A stretch of DNA of 64,000 nt from Oxyruncus cristatus (Eukaryota > Chordata > Aves > Passeriformes > Cotingidae), in the NCBI GenBank assembly GCA_013399855.1, contig VXAY01002359.1:383776-447775 (forward strand), in the 5' to 3' direction. This document shows positions 1-12,252 of the stretch, piece by piece. The notes under the pieces were generated by a model. It saw only the letters and a list, made by a program, of their open reading frames with translations. It had not been told where the DNA came from and made no database searches. Each line of letters begins with the position of its first letter. Within the stretch, counting starts at the first letter, position 1. Made by a program: the position numbers and the translations under genes.

Positions 1-39
1 CAGCAGGGATGTGCACTGCTGGGGCTGCCTGCTTTTTTG

Positions 40-115
40 GCAATATATAAATAGAGCTGGAATGGGCCTCTGGAGGTCACGTTGTCTTCTGCCCTCCTGA
101 ACAACAGTATTTGAA
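40..115 (-). repeat. CR1-like LINE fragment (3'-end region)
   Basis: The stretch GGAATGGGCCTCTGGAGGTC, followed about 15 bases later by CTGCCCTCCTGAACAACAG, resembles the reverse complement of the avian CR1 3' end (GGAAGGGACCTCTGGAGGTC, then the CCAACCCCCCTGCTCAAAGCAG part). The match is from memory and includes small differences. The octamer tail on the left is degraded or absent. The element would be on the minus strand and continue to about 110-115. Confidence 0.55.
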
Positions 116-613
116 AAAATTAGTTAATATAACCTGAATTATTTCTTTTGGCACCAGGAAAAGCATACAGACATCCTGAAAAACAGGAAATCTCAAGTAA
201 TGCTCTCTTGCATAAAGCTTGTAGGTCACTCCCCTATTCCCCCCCACCACCAAGCATGTTGTCATACAGACAGACAAGAATTTGGGGCACAATAATTCCC
301 TATCTTCTGAAAAAAAACCCAAGCAAAACTGAGAGCAGCATGCATTTACTCAAAACCAGCAAGGTAGTCTATCTGTGTGCCATTAATTACCCTGTATTTT
401 TTCCAGCCTCATAACCCACGCTTCCCTGTCAATCTCCTGTTTTAGTATCCAGATGAGATCTGGTTTAGCTCACATTTCCACAGAACTCAACAAACCCTCG
501 CTCTGCTGGGGGGAATGGCTCAGAATATATCAGGCTTTCCTTGTGCAGTTGCTTCCAGCCATCTTCCACTGTAAACCTTCCCCAGGAGGGACTGGGGTAA
601 CCTGTCACCTGCC

Positions 614-634
614 AGCTTAGCTTAGCTTAGCTTA
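614..634. repeat. AGCTT pentanucleotide microsatellite, 4 copies
   Basis: Four head-to-tail copies of AGCTT followed by A. This is a short perfect tandem repeat in gene-free DNA, with nothing else recognisable at the site. Confidence 0.9.
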
Positions 635-3600
635 AAGGATGACTATTGAAAATAAAAAGAAAACCAGTAACTTAAAGTGATGAGTGATTTTTTGGGGAAA
701 TAAACCATAATTTCTTCAACAGCTCTAAGTTCTCCTAACCTGAAATTTGTTACTATACTTGTAGATCCACATATAGCTACATTTGATATTTATGTGCAGT
801 CAGGCTCCTTTTAGCCAGGGAAATGCCACTACATGGAAGGAAGCCATCTGTTCCAGAACAATAAGGTTGACCTTGTTTTCCAGCAGGCCCGGAGCTAAAA
901 GAAAGGCAAGCCAAGAAAGTTAAGTCTTTATCTCTCCGAGGAGACAAGGTGCCATGCTCTTGAAATGCAGAACAGCTTCATGGGGACACTCAGAATCTCT
1001 GCCACAATGTATGGAAGGATGCGACAGGCAAGACCAGGCTGCCAGAGCAGGGGTTGCAACACGTATTTCCATCCTTTTGAGCATCAGCTCCAGGCGTGAT
1101 GGACTCTGAGGATGCCTGCCCAGCACTTTGGAGAAGCAGGGAGCAGTTAATAATTGCACCAAAGCCAGAACTACTCATCTGCCTTTAGTACCATACCTGT
1201 GAGAGCAGCTTGTAGCTGATCCCTTGGAGTCATGTGATGTGCTGGTTTACATGGGACACAGAGCCCTTTGGAAATCCCAAGGTTGGAAGCTGGAAAAGAA
1301 ACTTATTTCTCACCTTAGAAGAAAACAAATGCATTCCCTCAGGCATGGGAGGATAGGCATCTCTTTAAACTTTTAAAATTTAACTTTGGAAGCTGTTCTT
1401 TTTCTCATAATAGAAACAAAGAGCAGAAATATCACAATCCCATCTCTGAGTGCTCTGTAAATAATTAATGATGACACACCTAACGTAACCAGCTCTGGCA
1501 TTACAAGAACTCCCCAGTGCTTTGCTGTGTGAGTAAGACATTGATTGCAGCCCTGGGGAGCTGACGAGCTCTCCCGAGCACAAACTGAGAGGTCAGAAGC
1601 AAGCAAAGAAATCTAATGATTTGACCAGCAACCAGTTGAGCTTCTTCTCACCCCACAACACTGTGATCACTAATGAGCACCAAGGCAGGCAAGCAGACAG
1701 GCCTGTGCTCTGATGAGAGTGCCTGAGGGAGGGAATACCCACTCTTGAATGCCACAGGGCTCATACTTACCCCTGGACACTGGTACTGGACCACGATTAA
1801 TGTCAAAATCTACTGGACAACTTCTGGATACTATTGACCTGGGCTGGGGAAAGCCTCCTGTTTAATCACAGATTGTTTTGGTCCCTTGCGTTAATCTTTC
1901 TCCAATTATTATTTCTCCAGACAAACTCACAGTTATTACTGAGTACAGACAGCAAAAGATTAAATGGCTGGCTGAATCAGTTATTTTAAAAAAAAACCCT
2001 TATACTTGCTTTGCAATTAGGAGAAAAAAATGTGTCTGGAGAATATGGAAAATTTTCAAACTTGTTTTTAAATCTTTTCCACGGAGAATGCTTCCAGTCA
2101 CAGAAATGTCAGAGCAAAGGCCAACAGCTGTCCTCATCCCCAAGGTAAGGACTCCAGGAGAGGGAGCTCAGAGGGTTCCCGGGTGCTCAGGATCACCTGC
2201 AGACTCAGGCTTTGGTGTCCCAGAAGATTTCTTGTTGCTGTTGGCTTCTCAGTGTTGCAATACATCTCACATGGCAAATTTCTCTGGGTGGCTTTTAACA
2301 AACTCTTCAGAATTTATTGCTTTGTTGCATCCACATCTTCTCAGAATCCTTTTTTAATATGGTATTTGACTACACAATGCATCTGATTTCTCAGGGAACA
2401 ACAGCTCTTCAGTAGGACCCTTTTAAATGAACAACTAAAAAAAAAAGCATCTTTCGTAGAATCAACATTTGACATGAGACCTCAAAAACAGTGTTCTTTT
2501 TAGATTTTTAACTGCTTTCCTCCTTTTGATTTTGTTTTATTCCCATACCTTGTAAGCTCCTGTTTGATTTCCCCTATTTTCAATACTCCTCAATTTTTGC
2601 TAGCAACTTTGCTCTGAGAGACAACCTTCATTATTATTCTATGCCATGCAATGTATGGTCCATCTGTGAACAACACAATGTGCTTTGCTGATACTTCTTC
2701 CCCTGCTAATGTAAATAACCAACCTAAGCAGTGATATCCAAACTGGGCCCTGTCCCACATCCCAGACTCAGTGGCTCATGATGCTGAAGAATTCAAATCT
2801 CACAGTATCAGGAGTTATTACTAAAGCCAGGTATTATAATGTCACTTATTTATTAGAATCACATCTTTCAATCTCTAGGTTTCTCCAGGCCTTGAAATTA
2901 ATAAGAACTTGAACAGAGGAATCTCAAAGGCTCAGAAGGCAAAAAAGAAGAGCTCCAGGAAGGATGTGCCACAGTTATAAATCATCCATCCTTGGGCATC
3001 CTTTTTCTCAAGCTGTGATTCTATGGGGAAGAGAGTCACTTGGTTCATGATCTCTGATTGCTTGTGACAGGGTATGTACAGAACCTCTTGCTGTTGACAC
3101 CTGTAAATTGAGCTCTATCATTGCCAAAATCAATGCAAACCTCATTTCCTCCCGATCACACCTTCTGTGGGTTTGCAGGGACAACGCAACCCACTCCCCA
3201 CAGCAAGCAATGATCTGAGAAGCTGGAAATAACCTGCTCACTTACAGTTTCATCAGCACTGCTGCTCTGCTATGTGAAGTAAAAAAAATTGCCTCTCATG
3301 GTCTCAGTAGAAAGCAGGTCACCTTTGTGAAAAGGGCACAGCATTACTGGCTTTCCCATCCTGCTCTCCCACTTTAGTCCTAGTTTGTTCCCAATCTCTC
3401 CATAGCCAGTCTCCAGTGCTGTATGATGGTACACTCTTCATCTCTCATTCACTTACAGACAGCACACAAACCTTAACACCCCCAAACTCACCACACTGAC
3501 ACATCAGCTGTCCTAGTCCCAGCAGCCACCACTTCTCACGGTCACCTCTGGTCCTCTTGGGAAAGAGCCAGCCCAGCCTCTGAACTCCTCAGCAGGGACA

Positions 3601-6374
3601 TCCTGCTTTCTCAACTGATGACAATTTCTGCAGGTCCACAAAGAAGCCTTTCCAGCGTTCCTCTGGCCTTCCATTTACCTCTGTTTCTGCTGCTCTTCAG
3701 AAGAGCTACAGCTCAGCTGTTAGTTTATCCCATCACTCTCCCCATCCTTCTGGCTCTGGTTTCTCAGCTCAGGACAGTCAGTCTGTTGCATCCCAAGTTT
3801 CAAACCATTCCAACAAACCCCTCTGCTCCCCAGCATAAGATTTCCATATCATCTCTGCCAGTCCTTCACTGCCCCCCTAAATATCTAAATAGCCCCTGTA
3901 CTCTCCTACCCCACCAGATGTATCTGCCCAGGGAGCAAGGTCAGCTCTTCTGAAAGGGTCCAGACTGGCCATCATATCTACAGACTGCGAGGTGGGCTCT
4001 GGAAATCATCTCATTGCAGAAAAGGCAGATCACGAGCTATTGCAGTTCTAGGACAACTCCCTCTTCCCCGGTGGTACTATTTGGTTTCATCTGCCAACAT
4101 TTTTTTTTCATCTGTGAAGAACAGTGCAGACCATTGAATAAGTGCATTTTATTGTGATAAGAAGCTTTAAAATTTGGGGCTAACGTGCATATGGAGAAGT
4201 TGATACGATCAGTTAAACTTTTCTAGTAATCAATTCAAGAAGGCAAACCCACAGTAAATTGGCCACAGTGCTGAAAGATGAAAAACATATTCAGTTTTCA
4301 ACAAATTGTCTCAAACTTTGCTCTTTCAATGGCTGTAGTTAATTAGGTTCTTCCTACATATCTGTGGGATTTCACAAGTCCATGAAAACAATGCCCAAAG
4401 ACAGAAAGGTTTGTAAGACTCAAATGGTTTCATAGTGTGAGTTTTCTTTCTTACTATATATCCGACAGGCAGAATAACAACTTTCTACTCACATTGTATA
4501 GGTAATTAAAGTCAATGTTTGTAAGCAATCCTACACCCCCCACGGTCCCAGCACTCCAACTGTATAGGAAAAGCTAAACCTAACATTTTGTCAAGGCCAA
4601 GCAGCATCCTTCTGTTCTGAGGCACCTTCAACTGACCATCAGGGGATGGGATTGCTTTGGGAGTAAAACTGCCCATCTTATTCTACCTCTGGGTGAAAGG
4701 CAGCAGCTTTTGTCTAAGACACTTAAACAACCTCGAGAGGAAGAGCTGAGCAGTGAATAATTCACCATTTAGGTATTTATCCAGTTTGGGCCTTGTTTAA
4801 AACAAGAGTCCTACTCATCCAAAGCGGAATCTAATGAACTCTTTGATCGCAGCATGTTGGCAACCGAAGATAAAGCTCATCACAACCATGAGTTCAACAT
4901 CTCTTGTCAAGATACTGATTCTGCATTAACTCAAAATGATCCAAGTCACCCCTAGAAGGTGTTTATGAGCAGGAGAACCATCAGTGAACAAACCTAGACA
5001 ACTCTGCTTCCTTTGACAATACACAGATTTAGGCTATGAGACACATCAAAAATCCGTGTCTTGCCCTGTAAAGGGCATTTGCTTCCCCAACAACTCTCTT
5101 CTAGAAAACATGGGTATGGTTGAGGTGGTTGCAACAAGTGAAATGTAGCTGGTGGTCAGAGCTCTATTACATAAGCTTTGCATGAAATTGTTATATCATG
5201 TATACGCTTGACTGACACCAATGACTGTCCAAAAGCTATTTACAGTGGTATCAACAAACCAGTGAGATCATCGTCCTCCTCCCTCACTTCCCAATACCTG
5301 GACTCTAGCAGATCCAGGTAAACCAACTGCGTCTTCATAATGAAAACAGAAATTTAATTATTCACAAGCATTCCCCTTGAGCTTTCTCTGGGCTTTTTGT
5401 GAATGATTAACAGAGCAGCTGCTCCAGACAGCGCTCTCAATCCCTGCTTGCTGGCCTGTTAAAAGCAGTGACTCATCAGCACATGACGTCAAACCCTCCT
5501 CTCCTCTGAAATGGCAGGAAGGAGGTTTCATTAAAAAGATAAAAAAAGGTATCAACATAACAGCCTGAACTTCCTCCCAAACACACGGGGTTTGGTCAGG
5601 GGGGATCTCTGCTGCTGCCAGAAGAGCTGCACGGTGCATATGCACCAACAGCTCCTTCAAAAGGGTGAACTTTCCCGTTGAATACTAAAACCATAAAACG
5701 TACTTCTCCAGGCAAGTTGATTTATTAGAAACTGACTCAAAAATCAAAACAAACGCCCAGCATTAGGCCTTCTGGTAAACCCTGCTCGTGCATCCCGCAG
5801 GAATGCTTCCGGCTCAGTGGGCTCGGCAGGGCAGTGAGTGCACACCATGTCCTGGCTCTCCGCACACTCACTGCGAGGTGGGAGGGCTTTCACAAGATGT
5901 TGACACAACCCAAAGTGGCTGTTAATCAGTCCTTGAGATTACCCAAGTGATACTGCCCAGTAACACCCAATAAGGGTGCCCAAACAGACACGCAGAGAAG
6001 CATCAACAAGCCCAGTGCTGCCAAATTCCAGACCCCCTGTCCTCTGTACCTTGCTGAGGTTGTGCTGAAATGTGTAGACATGAAAACCTCATACATGAAC
6101 ACAGCCCTGAACTTGTAAAAAACACCTGGGTCTGGTGCCATCAGAGTTAAAAGTAGAAGTAGTAACCTAGAAAGGGGCTGTTTCTCTGTAGTTAAAATTC
6201 TGGTTTTCACTCCAGGCTGCAAGTCCTGTCACATGGACCACGACATTTTACCCAGAAAACCTGCAAAGTGATGGAGAGGGGAACAAGCTGGGTAAATTGA
6301 GATTTAGCCTTCAATGGGATTAATTACTGACATCTGTGATACCTTATTTTCTCTGCTAGCTTTAGGCAGCAGAG

Positions 6375-6538
6375 CCGAGCCCCAGCCTCCTCCGAGCCCA
6401 GCTCCCGCGGCAGCGCATCCCAGACAGCAGGCGCTCCTCACCTGGGAACGGCAGGGCAGGGCAGGAGATATATTTAGCTCCGGTCCCGGCTGCAGCATCG
6501 CTTACAGCTCGCGACTCCTGACGTCCCCAGCATAGCGC
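6375..6538. promoter_or_regulatory. Isolated CpG islet, possible promoter or enhancer
   Basis: Fourteen CpG dinucleotides in about 165 bases, inside AT-rich, CpG-poor gene-free DNA. The islet contains a TATA-like GATATATTTAGC (6467-6478), GC-rich flanks and a CRE-type half site TGACGTCC (6519-6526). The plus-strand order of TATA-like site and then GC-rich initiator region would suit rightward transcription, but no open exon or splice donor is convincing downstream. It may equally be an unmethylated enhancer or a local GC spike. Confidence 0.4.
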
Positions 6539-9428
6539 TGGAAGCAGAAACACTGCTGCAGGCTCAATCTCTTCACCAAAGGCAGTCAATTAGGGAGTAG
6601 AGAGGAGGTTTGGAAGGAGCACGTGGCAGCGTTTGGCCATCCACACACGTGGGATTTGTGCCAGAGATGGAGAGTGCAGCTGGAGTACGGTGGTGCTCCC
6701 ATCTGCACTCCTTTCCCTCACACCTGGTCAGGCCACAGATACGGGGTGAAATCCCAGGGGTGACTGAAATGACTGACCAGACACATATCACAGAAAAGGT
6801 GCTGGAAATACAGTGTTACACACAGGCTGAGAGTTGCCATGACAGCGGCCTCTGCCCAACACACTTTTTATTTAAAAATAATCAACACCATCTTTCTGTC
6901 ATTCTGGTGTGAAATGGGTTTCCTTTCTGACCTTTTGATTCAGTTTTACTGCTTATTTTTCTGTGGGGCCTCTGTCTATCTGCAGTCCGAATCAGAAGTT
7001 TTCTCACTAATATCACTTCTCCATATGCAGCAAAGAGATGGAAAGTTCACAGCAAAAACGTCCCTTGGGTGTCCAAGTTAACTCTGGACAGCAGAGCACA
7101 CTAGAATGGGAGTGCTCATCTTTTCTAAAATCCATTAGCAAGAAAGGTGCCAATGGACTTGAATTTTGCACGTGCCTCATAATCTCGTATTTGTACCCTA
7201 AATAACATTTCAGTTTGCAAAAGCACCATCTGACAGCTGCCATAACACCCTATGCAAAGCATTCCATACTGCAAAATTCACCTGAGCTAGACCGAGGGCT
7301 GCAATTAAGGACAAGAAACAGGGAATACAATACCAAAAATGTGGTCATTCCTCACGCAAGGCTTTCCAAAAGACTTTGCATTCTTGGCAGAAGCACACAC
7401 AGAAAGAAGAAGAGAGGAGAAGGTTGCAGAAGTGCCGTCAGAAGGAGCTGAGGGCTGAGCAGAACACAGCTCCTGGGCTCCACTGCTCTGCCTTCCCTGG
7501 AGAGACAGAGCCTTTCCTTCCCTCTGTGGAAAGTCAGTTAAAAGTGAGTAGAGAAAGGAAGAGATGAGAGATGAGGGGGAGTTTATGCAAGAACAGATAT
7601 CAGGAAAAGGAAAGGAAGAAAAACAAGTTTGGAGAAAACTGGGAAGATTTGCAAAAAAGTGGTAAAGACTGTATGGGGCAGCAGCCATTCAGAAATAGAA
7701 AGCAGAATGAGTGAAAGCTGTGGATAACACCACTAAAACTGTCCCTCTCCAAATGGTGTGGAGACTGCATCTGAAGATCCTCTTTCTCATTCCTCCTTCT
7801 TACAAAAGTCTCTCCTCTGGAGTAGGGCTCACCCTCTTTGCCCTGCTCCCTGCTCCTGCAGGGATGCTGGAAGCGGGGGAGTCTGCCTGCACTCCTGCCA
7901 CCAGCTGGCACCGAGGACTTCTCTAACGCTCTTGGCTGCCATCCCTGACTAAAAGATCTCCCGCTTCCCCAGGCTGTGCCAAGACAAAGAAGCATGCCAG
8001 AGACCCGGAGGACCTCCCTCCTGCTCCTGGCCAGGATCACCTTGGAGCAGAATGGGAGCAGTGAGCACTTCCACTCCTGTTTACTTGTGCTACACTATTA
8101 CTGCTTGGCCTCACACACACAGCCTTCCGCAGCTACTCATTACTTAAAAAACTCAGAGAAACCCCTTAACAACCCCATATTTGCCATCAGTACCTTCTTA
8201 TAAGAAAATGTGGTATTTTCATTGAGGAACAGACGGAAAATAGAGGTTTGCATCCTTCTTCAAGTACCTCTTTGCTTTTCTGTTAGTTTTTTCTTTTCCT
8301 GGAGTACTCTGCAAATATTTAGGGTCTTAGATTTTCACCATTCTTCTGCTCCAATGTGACTGTAATATTTAGGATAATCTTTTTCACACAGGATGCACAG
8401 GCTGCTCTGCCTATTAATGCATGGCACGACAAGCCAACCAATAGCAACCCCTTGTGTCTCCCAGCCAGCCCTTCCACTCCTCCTGCTGACCCAAAGGATT
8501 TAATTTCCCATTTCTTCTGGGGGTCAGTGCAACATCTTGGGACACTGTTTGGGCACTTACATGCTGAACAGGACTAACCTGACCACCACGCTCTCTGAGA
8601 TCAGCTGCCCATACGTGCTCTTAGCCCTTCCCATGCAGAAAAACACAATTTAGAGCAAAAAGTATTTTAAGCTGACACATTTTTTTTAAGCAGTCTTACG
8701 TGGAGCACAGCCACATTGTATTAAAATGCAGGTCTGAGCTCTAGCTCAGCCCTCACTGACATGCAAAAGCCACAGCAAGCTAGACCTAAAAGTGTGGCTC
8801 TTCCTGGGAATTCAGTGGGATGGTCAGTGGGGTGCTCAGCAAGGCCTGGCAGGGCAGTGAGGGAGCTCAGGGATGAGGGATGAGCACAGGTGACCTCTGC
8901 CCAGGCCTGCCAGGCAGCAGCCCAACCCACACGGTGTTTTTGGGGTCTGTTGCAGGCTGTGCACCCTGCCCTCAGAAGAGGCACAGAACTGCAAACACAG
9001 CTCCCCTCCCTCCCCTCCGCGGGCACCAGGCTGCAGCTGTGCCCAGCTGTGCCCCTGCGCCCCAGAGAAGCCACGCAAGGCAGAAACCATCCCTTTTGCC
9101 GTGCCTTCCTTCACTGTTTGCCTTGGCTTCAAACCACACCCTGTTTCATATTTCAAGTTTCCTGCCCTCCAGAAGAGCCCTCCCTGTCAGAGGTGAGCTC
9201 TTACGCTGCTTTCCAGCTGGAAAATTATGTGCAGGAATCTCACACCCACAGCCAGAACCTGTTAGAATTTAAACAAGCTTTATCTCTCATTGATTTTATC
9301 TTAAAGCATGACTCCGGAGTTGTAACAGTGAAAAGAGCTCCCCTTTTCCTGCATCTGGAAAGAATCAGCTGTTTCCCCAGTGCTGAGCCAGCCAGGCAGA
9401 GGGGTTAATTTAAACCTCAAAAATGCAG

Positions 9429-9460
9429 GTACCCCATTTAGGGTCCTGTACCCCATTTAG
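9429..9460. repeat. 13-bp direct repeat, period 19
   Basis: GTACCCCATTTAG occurs exactly twice, at 9429-9441 and 9448-9460, separated by GGTCCT. Probably a replication-slippage duplication. Confidence 0.85.
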
Positions 9461-12252
9461 TCTTGAATAAAAAAAAATCCCCATCACTCAGATATGATTT
9501 AAATGCAGCTAATACTGCCTGGGACTGAAGGATGAACAAGACTTCTTGAGGTCCCAGTCTTTCCACTTTTGTGACAGACTTAAATGCTGGAGTATACATT
9601 ACAACACAGCCTTTTTGGCATACTAATTATTTTCATCATCATTCACAGAACTGTCATGCTAAATGTTGCTGTTTCCTCATATTAACCCAACCAGAATGAA
9701 TCAATGTTTTATCATATTTAAAAATAATGTATGATATTTCATTGCCCTCTGCAGTACCTCTTTGCCAGCAGAACATTCTTGTCATTGCCAACATAACACG
9801 CTGTGTCAGCCCTTGCCAAACAAGAACTGATTACCCAAGCCAGTTTTCCCTCTGAGAACAAGGAAGGACCACCTTGTCCCTGACAAAAGACACCAGAAAA
9901 AACCCTCCTTCACACCAAATACAGCTGTCAGCTTACAAACCCAGCCAACTCTTTGTTCGTTTCCCGAGAATATTTCCTTCTTGCCACATTGTCATGTTGT
10001 GCTTTCAGAGCTGCTATCCAGCATAATACTCATCTAGGACCACATCCCAAGCCCTCTCGAGAAATAAAAAAGAACAGATTCTTTCACCTGAAACTTCTGT
10101 GGAGATGTTCCTCTGTGACTTGTCATTGTTGGCTCAGCTCAGCTAAGGCTGACTCCACACTGTGAGCTTGCAGAAGGACCCTGAAGCGTGATCTCCACAA
10201 GGCAGGGAGACTTACAGCTGCTGACAATTTATTCATGCAAGATCCTGGTTCAGAGAGCAGCTGAAACCCTCAGCAAGCTCTAATGAATTTGTCACCCTGT
10301 GTAGCTGGGGATTCTACATTCAGCATTGTTTTTCACAACAGACACGCCAAATTCCCCTCTGCAGGGAAAAAAACATAAGCACTCTATTCTCCACTGCAGA
10401 GCCTGGTGTGTTATGATAGGTACTGGGTTTGGAGTAGGAACTCCAGAAGAGGTGAGAATTCTCAGTGGCAATTTTAAAAGGAGATGACAGAATGCTGAAG
10501 TCAACTTTAAAATACCTTCTGATTGTTCACCAAGTTTCCTTTCAGCATTAGAGAGCAGCAGTTTTACCACACTGATACACAGGGGTAACCAGATTTTTCC
10601 ATATGGGTTAGTACATAGAAATGTTCCCAACTTCATATTCCTGGACTGTCTTTGAAACCTACAGTTACAATCAAAGGCAAAAGTCCTCAGCCAAACTGCT
10701 ACTGTCCCCTACCTTACTGGGGGACATTCCAGACCAGCCACAACTTTGTATTCAGTGTGTCCCTTCCATAGAAGTTGACAAATTTTGTAGTGTACTGGGA
10801 AAGAGGAATGCAAATAAGATGCTATTTATTTCTAGACAGCTGAAGGATTAGCTCTTAACTATTTTCTTTGCATGAAAACATGTGGTTACAACAGCTGTTG
10901 AATAAGTAAATAAAAAGACAAAGCTGAGTGAACTAGACAACGGAATTTGAAATAACTACAGTTCATGATAATATATACTGCTGGTCTTGCTTAGGCTTTG
11001 CTAAACAGTAGTTTCAAGAATAGGTTCTTCCTTTCCCTTAGCCTGTGTCTCATTAGTCATGTTCCAAGGCAACAGGTTTCCATGACAGCAAACATTAACT
11101 CTCTTGCAGCACAGCCCGCTATTTCTGCTACGAACACTAAGCTTTCACTACTATACTTTAACCTAGACCAGCTATCTTCAAAAAAAAAATCCCTGAAATA
11201 TTCTAACAGACATTTAAATCAACAGCTCTATTTTATTTGTACTGTGAACTTGCCACAGAACATGCAGGCTACTGAATTCAGTAGGAATGTCATCAACTCC
11301 TCCAGAAGGATGCTGTTACCTGGTCTGAGCTCACAAGTTCTGGCAGGCATCTAAATTGAAAATACAGTGATGCAAGATGATGATGCAGACTCCATGCTCA
11401 TAAAGGCACTGGATAAAGTTAATGAAAACTCCACCATAGGGATTAACTGCAGAACTGAGACCTTTGGGTTTAGTCATCTTATGCAGGGTGAGAGCAGAAT
11501 CCCCCTCACACAGGAGCTGTGCTGACAGAAATATTTTCAAACGCATTTTCAGTGGAGCAGAACGTCATGGACAGGCAGGGATGGGAGTTCTCTCTCTCTC
11601 TGAACTGTATTAAGCCCTGTTATTTTGAGGGGACTGTTAACTGTCTCTGTGTATCTTTGAAAGCCCCACTCACACTGTTACACTCTTGTAATCCTTCCTT
11701 ATAAACCAGTCCCTCCTGACACCCCGTGAACCAGTTCTGTGTGCTGTATTACTCCAGTACAGCACAGTGTTAAGCACAGGATAGAAAAATGTGTTACCCA
11801 TTCAAAGGACTGTAAAATAAAGGAAAAACCAGTACCTCATCCTTTTATAAGTACAGCATTATTCTGTCCAGTGAAAATGCAGACACAGAATCACACCCAA
11901 ACTTTACCTTTAGTTTCCCACCTGGGTTTCTGAAAGCACAGCGGGGCTTTGCAGGGACCAGTGAGGGGGAGGTGTTGAAGATTCCCTTTCAGTGGCTGTT
12001 TGTTGAACAAAGGCTGATAGGAGGTAACCTAAATGTCAATTTTTCCTACAGTTATTTGTAAGAGTTGACACCTTTTAATGAGCCCTTACACTCAGAAATT
12101 CATAATGAAAAAAGAAAAAAAATTACAAAAAATGAATCCTGTGAGATCCTGCCACTCCTGCCTCTCACTCGTGATGATCTGTCACACTTTTAGTATTCCT
12201 TTTGACATTATTACACTTATTTTTACGCAAGTCTGATATCTATCTCCCTCTT

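Larger units (their letters stand above)
1..12252. other. Gene-free region downstream of AP1S3
   Basis: About 12 kb without any exon I can recognise. Open frames here, the longest about 170 codons near 8.9-9.4 kb, occur on both strands over the same bases and show no domain or splice context. In mammals SCG2 is the next gene on this side, and no secretogranin-like sequence is present. Contents: a CR1-like fragment at the left edge, an AGCTT pentamer repeat, a CpG islet near 6.4-6.5 kb and a 13-bp direct repeat near 9.44 kb. Confidence 0.75.

Noticed and set aside
3011..3026. TGTGATTCTATGG, like a CR1 terminal octamer
   Set aside because: The flanks do not match CR1. A 12-base word alone is expected by chance at this scale.
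8890..9408. 172-codon open frame on the plus strand with an overlapping minus-strand frame
   Set aside because: No domain, no splice context, high Pro/Cys/Ser/His content and equal openness on the other strand. Best read as chance in locally GC-rich DNA.
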